From Caenorhabditis remanei (taxonomy: Eukaryota; Nematoda; Chromadorea; Rhabditida; Rhabditidae): 64,000 bases of DNA. Shown here one piece after another: positions 58,822 through 64,000 of the stretch. The notes under the pieces are model-generated. The model was not told where the DNA came from. It saw only the letters and a program-made list of their open reading frames with translations, and did not search any database. Each line of letters opens with the position of its first letter. The first letter of the stretch is position 1. A program made the position numbers and the translations under genes. The stretch lies in assembly GCF_010183535.1 (NCBI RefSeq), contig NC_071332.1:13330001-13394000 (forward strand), in the 5' to 3' direction.

Positions 58822-59415
58822 CTATTCATTCCCCAAATTAGGATTGATTTTTTCTTCATTTCGGAAAAAGTGAATGTTTTGAGAACTCGGCCGAACCACG
58901 ATAAGCAGATTATCTTTGCATGAATTCGGGTACTTGAATGACCAACGTTGAACAGTAGTGTTATTTGGATCGACGTGATGTGGGTGTCCAAAAAAATTCG
59001 GTATTTCGTGGGCATTGTTAAAATCTTTATAAGTAATGAAGCAGTATTCGAAGGATGCAGACTTGAGGAATGCCTGAAACAATACTGGTAAAATATGTAT
59101 ATGTTTTGATGTTTTAATACAGATGTAGAAATGTGCTTTTTCGTTTTCATAATGAAATTGTTTTATGGAAAAAATCATGCTAAAAACATCAGAAAAGACC
59201 TTCAGATTGTTGAGCTGGTCGATGACGGTGGGAATGTGTTTCAGCAACGCATGTGAAGATTCTTCGTCATTGAAGATGCCTAGCGGAATGAGATTGTGGG
59301 AGCTGTTTGTTGACTCCACGTTTCCAATTGCAAGACAAATTTTCATCTCATTTCCACCTTTATCTCCTAAACCAAAATAGTTTTTCAGAACCTCGAATAA
59401 GGTCGACGTACCCAT
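58822..59415 (-). CDS. Possible chimeric gene: unknown exon joined to an FTH terminal exon
   Basis: Exon 59200-59415 (MGTSTLFEVLKNYFGLGDKG..., IPLGIFNDEESSHALLKHIP, ending NNLK) joins in phase 0 to exon 58822-59073 (AFLKSASFEYCFITYKDF, WSFKYPNSCKDNLLIVV), the last exon of an FTH gene, giving 155 aa. The first exon does not resemble F-box or FTH sequence; the GDKGG...KICLAIGN...NSSHN pattern reminds me of transposon-encoded proteins, but this is a weak impression. It may be a fusion created by rearrangement, or a pseudogene with chance splice compatibility. Confidence 0.45.
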   Translation of the reverse strand: MGTSTLFEVLKNYFGLGDKGGNEMKICLAIGNVESTNSSHNLIPLGIFNDEESSHALLKHIPTVIDQLNNLKVFSDVFSMIFSIKQFHYENEKAHFYICIKTSKHIHILPVLFQAFLKSASFEYCFITYKDFNNAHEIPNFFGHPHHVDPNNTTVQRWSFKYPNSCKDNLLIVVRPSSQNIHFFRNEEKINPNLGNE

Positions 59416-59585
59416 GATAGTCAACCACAATCCCCGATCAAAATCACAATTGCAATCCTTCTTCTGGCGAAAGTTTTAGTTTAGCAACTCCAGCTCTCTC
59501 TAGTTTATTGAGCAAGTCAGTATAGAACAGTTTTGATTCGAGACCTTAATATTTGAAAATTCAAGTTTAAAATGACTAGTTTTTT

Positions 59586-60199
59586 TTAACCTGATAAGTT
59601 TTTTAGGTAGTCAAAAGCCTTCTGGATTCTTTCCCTTCTTGCTATGTTACTTTTTAACTCATCGTAGTCCATCAATTTGACTTCTCTTGGTTTTCGTTTC
59701 AAAAGAACAATTTCTTCTTTTTGTTGAAGAATCAACAATTCTTTCGTTTTGTTTTCAGCTTTCAGGTGTTCCACTGTCTCCATCAATTCATTAATCCGAC
59801 CTTCTCCCACTAACTTTTGTTGCATTGAGAAGATCCGTGCTCTTTTCGTTCTTTCACATTGTTCAATCAGTGTTTTCTTCTCTTGCTCCAAAACTGCAAA
59901 ACCTCATTTCGTTTAGTCAATATTTCGGTTTTCTCGAAATGTCTCTGAATTCTAATCCCGTTAAAAATTTGTCTCTTTACAATCACCTTTATCTCATTCT
60001 CTGCCTTTTGCAACTTTTCATTCAAAGTTTTCATCTCCTTCTGAAATTCATCAGTTTTCGCAATCAACTTTGTCCTATTTTCTTGCTTTAGGAGATCGCA
60101 TTTTTGACGAAGAATGCGAATGGTTTCAGCAGGATCATCATCCCCAATATTATCAATATCCATGTATTGAGCTACAAGTGATGTATTTTTTGCCTGCAT
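59586..60199 (-). CDS. Coiled-coil protein, junction uncertain
   Basis: Two open segments encode continuous coiled coil: from 60199 (MQAKNTSLVAQYMDIDNIG, then ETIRILRQKCDLLKQENRT and EKLQKAENEIK) and from about 59890 to 59586 (EQEKKTLIEQCERTKRARIF ... FDYLKNLSG). They are in different frames around 59890-59900. An intron from about 59989 to an acceptor at GGAG before CAAGAG restores the frame; using the better TTTGCAG acceptor does not. Either an unusual acceptor or a frameshifted gene. Family not recognised. Confidence 0.55.
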
Positions 60200-60319
60200 T
60201 TCTATTTAATCGGTTAAAGATGGGTGAAGGAGCAAGGTTCCCTTTCAGATTAGTGCAAATAATAAGAAATCTATATGTTTTCAATTTTATTCAATACAAA
60301 TTTTCTATTTCAGATAACG

Positions 60320-60499
60320 ATGTGGAACATCTTGCGAGCCTCTGGATGTCGTCGAATTCTTCTCCTTCTGCTCTCCCTCTTCGGTTTTTTTGAGGTCCAT
60401 TTTTCCTTTATGTGTCTTTCCGTTGTTTTTAATATCGTACTTGAGATTGATCACTTTCAGGAACGATTATCGGAACTCGTCTCTTTCAAAATCGACTAG
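60320..60499 (+). CDS. Possible very small signal-peptide-like gene
   Basis: TATTTCAG precedes ATG 60320. Exon 60320-60394 encodes MWNILRASGCRRILLLLLSL and a few more residues; exon 60461-60499 (acceptor ACTTTCAG) adds ERLSELVSFKID and stops, 37 aa in total. The first exon looks like a signal peptide or membrane anchor. Splice sites are good, but the product is tiny; chance or a dead gene start are real alternatives. Confidence 0.25.
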   Translation: MWNILRASGCRRILLLLLSLFGFFEVHFSFMCLSVVFNIVLEIDHFQERLSELVSFKID

Positions 60500-60950
60500 C
60501 TGACACAAGGACTTCGAAGAAACACCGACGACATAATGTTGAAGACATACCTCAACTCTAATTTAATTACTTTTTCCTTTTTTCTGCAATAAAACTTCAA
60601 TTTCCTTACTTTCCTTTGTTTCCAGTGGTTGTACACTTCTCCCTTTCCCAGAGAACATAACATTGGTGGACCAACTGCGGATCGGTTGAGATTTGCATGT
60701 GAGCATTCTTTTTGAGCAGATAATATCGTTTTCTTTCTCGAATTCAACAAAAACCAGATTTTTTTTTCGATTTTTTACTAAAAAATATTTCCCTAAATTT
60801 ATGAATGCCGAAATTGTTATTATAATTTCACTTTTTCATCACTTTTTTCATTTTTTTTCAAGTACAAAATCTAATTAAAAAAAAATTTTTTCAAGTTTAG
60901 TAAAAAAGTTTATATACACGGTGATTTTTTCTGTACATTAAATTTGGGTT
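60500..60950. other. Spacer, no gene seen
   Basis: A/T-rich spacer with poly-T and poly-A runs before the retrotransposon. No feature recognised; the left edge of the LTR may lie in or just after it. Confidence 0.3.
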
Positions 60951-60959
60951 TCTCTACCA

Positions 60960-61407
60960 TATTTCTGCTTCTCGCTAGGTCACGACCCCGTGAGGGAAGT
61001 GCGCTCCGCCAGACAACGCAGTGTAATTTTCTCTGCCATAATTTTCAATCAGCTATATAAAAAAATAGAAATCTGTTGTAATCCCCTAGATTACATAATT
61101 CATATTAACTTGCCTCCAGCGTACAATCTAGTGTTTTATATATCTTTGATCTACCGGGTCCCCCCTTCTTTGATCTATAAAGGGTGCGCGGCACCGCGCG
61201 CTCCTTTCTCTCTTCTTTTCCGTTCTGAAAGTCTACTCCCGTTTCTAATTCATTCCCATTGTTTCTAGCTGATTATTCACCCTCGTCTATCCATTCCCTC
61301 TAGTTTGTAGTTTCCCCTTTTATTCAAGTCTTTACTGAATAAAGACTTTTCTATTATTCATTGTTGTCCTTATCATCCCACTCTCTCCGGATGTCAGACA
61401 CCACAAC
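60960..61407 (+). promoter_or_regulatory. Presumed 5' LTR/leader of the retrotransposon
   Basis: Upstream of the gag frame lie TATAAAG (61174-61180), a GC-rich start region (GTGCGCGGCACCGCGCGC) and AATAAA (61338-61343), the order expected for U3, R and U5 of an LTR. A TGG at 61408 could begin a tRNA primer binding site, which would place the true gag start at ATG 61427. The partner LTR is outside the window, so the boundaries are guesses. Confidence 0.45.
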
Positions 61408-64000
61408 TGGCGATCAGGCAAAGGCCATGGCTGATCTCACAAAACAACTGGCCACGCTGATTTCTACATTCTCAGCTCTTGCTCAAAAGGGACCAATCGT
61501 ATCTGGATCGTCCCAAGAAGCCAACAACATCGACTCGAAGTTGGCGGATTCCATTACGTCACGGATCCCGACGTTCACATACGATCCCGACAACGACCAG
61601 ACGTTCGAGCAATGGTATTCGAGGCACAAGGACACAATCGTCATAGATGGTGCCACACTTTCGGACGATGTCCGCACAAGGTTAGTTCTTTCTAAGCTAA
61701 GCTCAAAAGAGTATACACACTACTCAAACCGTCTTCTACCCAAGACACCGAGTGATCTGAAGTTCGACGAGACGATCTAGAAGCTAGAAGACACCTTCAA
61801 AGCCACCTCTTCCATATACCAGCGTCGTCAAGAGTTCCTCAGGACTGAGTACACCGGATCAAATCTAGAAGAATACACTGGAATCGTTCTTCGTCGATTT
61901 GCAACATCACAGTTCCAGTCCATGACAGATGATCAGTTATGTTGTATGATCTGGATAAACGGTCTTCGAGATCCCTCATTCAGCGATATCAGGACCCGTG
62001 CTCTCCAAGTCATGGAATCCAAACCAGACATCACCCTGCTACAATTGGAAATCGAGATCAAACGTCTTCTCGACATCCGCGCAGACTCAAAATGTGCCGC
62101 TGGCTCCACCCCAGCAAAAACCACCGAGATCAATGCCATTCACAACAAATACAAAAGGGACACGAAAAACGAGAAGTCACCACCATCCGCATGCTACAGA
62201 TGTGGAGGTTCTCACTGGGCAAAAGACTGCAAAGTCAAAGACGTAAAGTGTTCTAAATGCGGTAAGACCACCCATATTCAGAAATACTGTCGTACTAAAC
62301 AGAACGAGAAGCACAGAGGTTTTGATAAAAAGCAAGTCAGATCAGTTATCATCGGTTCAGCAGCAACTCCTGGCTCAAACCGACTCTATAGAAACATCAT
62401 GATCAACGACAAAATGGTGAAAATGCAATTGGACACTGGCGCCGATGTCACCCTGATCAGCATCGAAGACTGGAAGAAGCTCGGGAAACCAGCACTTGAC
62501 AAGCCTTCCATCACAATAAAATCGGCGAACCATCAACCAATAACAGTCAAAGGATCTTTCACCTGCGACTTCATCATCAACGGAAACTCTGCATCTGGCT
62601 CCGCCCACGTCGCAGAAACCGGGACCCTCCTCGGAATCGATTGGATTTCAAAAGATCCAGAACTCTGGAAACTTCTACTTGGATCTCGTCAAGTCAGCTC
62701 GACTGTCGCCACTGTCGGATCAGCATGCGACTACCTGGACGACAAGCGTGCGAAGTTGAAAGATGACCTGATGAACCAATGCTCCGAAATTTTCCAGCCC
62801 GGATTAGGTAAATGCACAAAAACCAAAGCCTCCATCCTGCTCAAACCAGGAGCTCAACCCGTATTCCGAAAAGCCAGACCCGTTCCGTATGCTGCACTCT
62901 CAACTATCACAGAAGAATTGAACCGTTTAATCCACGCCGACGTCATCACACCCATTGATCACGCTCAATGGGCTGCTCCAATCGTTACAGTCCGGAAGAA
63001 AAATGGCTCCCTCCGCATGTGTGCTGATTTCTCCACTGGTTTAAACGATGCAATCCAGGATCACCAACATCCTCTTCCAACAGCCGAGGATATCTTTTCA
63101 AACTTGAACGGTGGGAAGTATTTCAGTCAGATTGATCTTGCCGAAGCTTACTTACAGATTGAGCTCGACGAAGACTCCAAAAATCTACTGTGCATCAACA
63201 CCCACCGGGGTCTATATCAATTCAACCGACTCCCATTTGGCGTCAAGCCGGCAACCGCCATCTTTCAACAAGTTATCGACTCAATGATCACTGGTTTGGA
63301 AGGTACCGCGGCGTATCTTGACGACATCATCATCACGGGATCAACCATCGACGAGCACAACGAGCGAGTCAAAGCCGTGATGATTCGGATTGCTGATTAT
63401 GGTCTCCGGGTCCGAATCGAGAAATGTAAATTTCTCATGAATCAAATCGTCTTCCTGGGTTTCATTATCGATGAGCACGGCAGAAGACCAGATCCAGAAA
63501 AGATTGCAGCAATTGACAAGATGCCTCCACCTGCCAACGTTTCCCAGCTTCGTTCCTTCCTGGGCATGATTCAATTCTATGGAAATTTCGTCAAAGAACT
63601 TTTCGAGCTGCGTCCACCACTAAATGAGCTCACCAAAAAGGACACAGAGTTCATATGGTCCAAAGAATGTCAGGCCGCATTCACAAGAGTCAAGGAAATC
63701 CTCAAATCGGATCTTCTCCTCACACATTTTAATCCAAAGTTACCCATCATCGTGGCTGCGGATGCTTCTCAATATGGAATTGGTACTGTCATTTCACACC
63801 GATTTCCAGATGGTTCCGAAAAGGCTATCTTCCACAGTAGCCATTCCCTCACCGCACCTCAAAGGAACTACAGTCAAATTGAGAAAGAAGCTTTTGGGTT
63901 GATCACTGCCGTCACCAAATATCACCGATTCATCCACGGACGTCACTTCACTCTCCGAACGGACCACAAGCCACTGCTCTCCATTTTCGGAGACAAAAAG
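61391..64000 (+). mobile_element. Ty3/gypsy-type LTR retrotransposon, gag-pol, partial at window end
   Basis: One reading frame runs from ATG 61391 to the window edge apart from a single TAG at 61778-61780. In order: gag-like region; two CCHC zinc knuckles (CYRCGGSHWAKDC near 62192, CSKCGKTTHIQKYC near 62250); aspartic protease (LDTGADVTLIS near 62429); reverse transcriptase with PIVTVRKKNGSLRMCADF, FSQIDLAEAY and YLDD (63314-63325); then RNase H start (AADASQYGIGTVI near 63755). Integrase and the 3' LTR lie beyond the window. The RT signature and domain order fit Ty3/gypsy (Cer-like) elements. Apart from the TAG it looks young. Confidence 0.93.

Noticed and set aside
61939..62256. Alternative frames inside gag
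   Set aside because: Shadows of the retrotransposon frame, which carries the zinc knuckle motifs.

Overview
The window is nematode nuclear DNA, almost certainly from the genus Caenorhabditis. The evidence is AT-rich sequence, short introns (many 37-60 nt) with TTTTCAG acceptors, likely trans-splice acceptors just before ATGs, and lineage-typical gene families: SRI and SRW chemoreceptors, nuclear hormone receptors, F-box/FTH genes, SPK-domain proteins and TTBK-like kinases. I could not determine the species. Exon models were built by hand from splice sites and reading-frame continuity. For nearly all intact genes the summed exon length is a multiple of three.

Layout. 0-12 kb is a mixed gene stretch: a globin with two possible first exons, a TTBK-like pseudokinase, a coiled-coil protein, a secreted purple acid phosphatase, an SRI receptor, a decayed SPRY/SOCS-box gene and an SRW receptor. 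13.4-17.9 kb is a transposon cluster: a damaged and a complete copy of a ~1.95 kb palindromic TTAA-type element, with two hAT-like MITEs between them. 18-24.9 kb holds four tandem nuclear receptor genes sharing a two-part upstream motif; the complete palindrome sits inside that module of the first gene, and the second gene has a one-base frame problem. 25.5-30.6 kb holds two genes sharing a C-terminal domain, one of them a clear SPK-domain protein.

30.9-59.4 kb is a large F-box/FTH (DUF38) array: twelve apparently intact or nearly intact genes, one truncated gene and several fragments on both strands. Several have an extra N-terminal exon encoding a Mos1-transposase-like HTH. Another copy of the palindromic TTAA element, a Mutator-like foldback element, a minisatellite-armed foldback element and a small MITE interrupt the array. 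An apparent inversion joint fuses an F-box exon head-on to an FTH exon. The window ends in a Ty3/gypsy-type LTR retrotransposon whose gag-pol frame is open to the window edge except for a single TAG.

Much of the window looks like a fast-evolving chromosome arm: expanded receptor and F-box families, many partial copies, and recent palindromic insertions. The F-box proteins are expected to act as substrate adaptors of SCF ubiquitin ligases; that role is family knowledge, not something the sequence proves.
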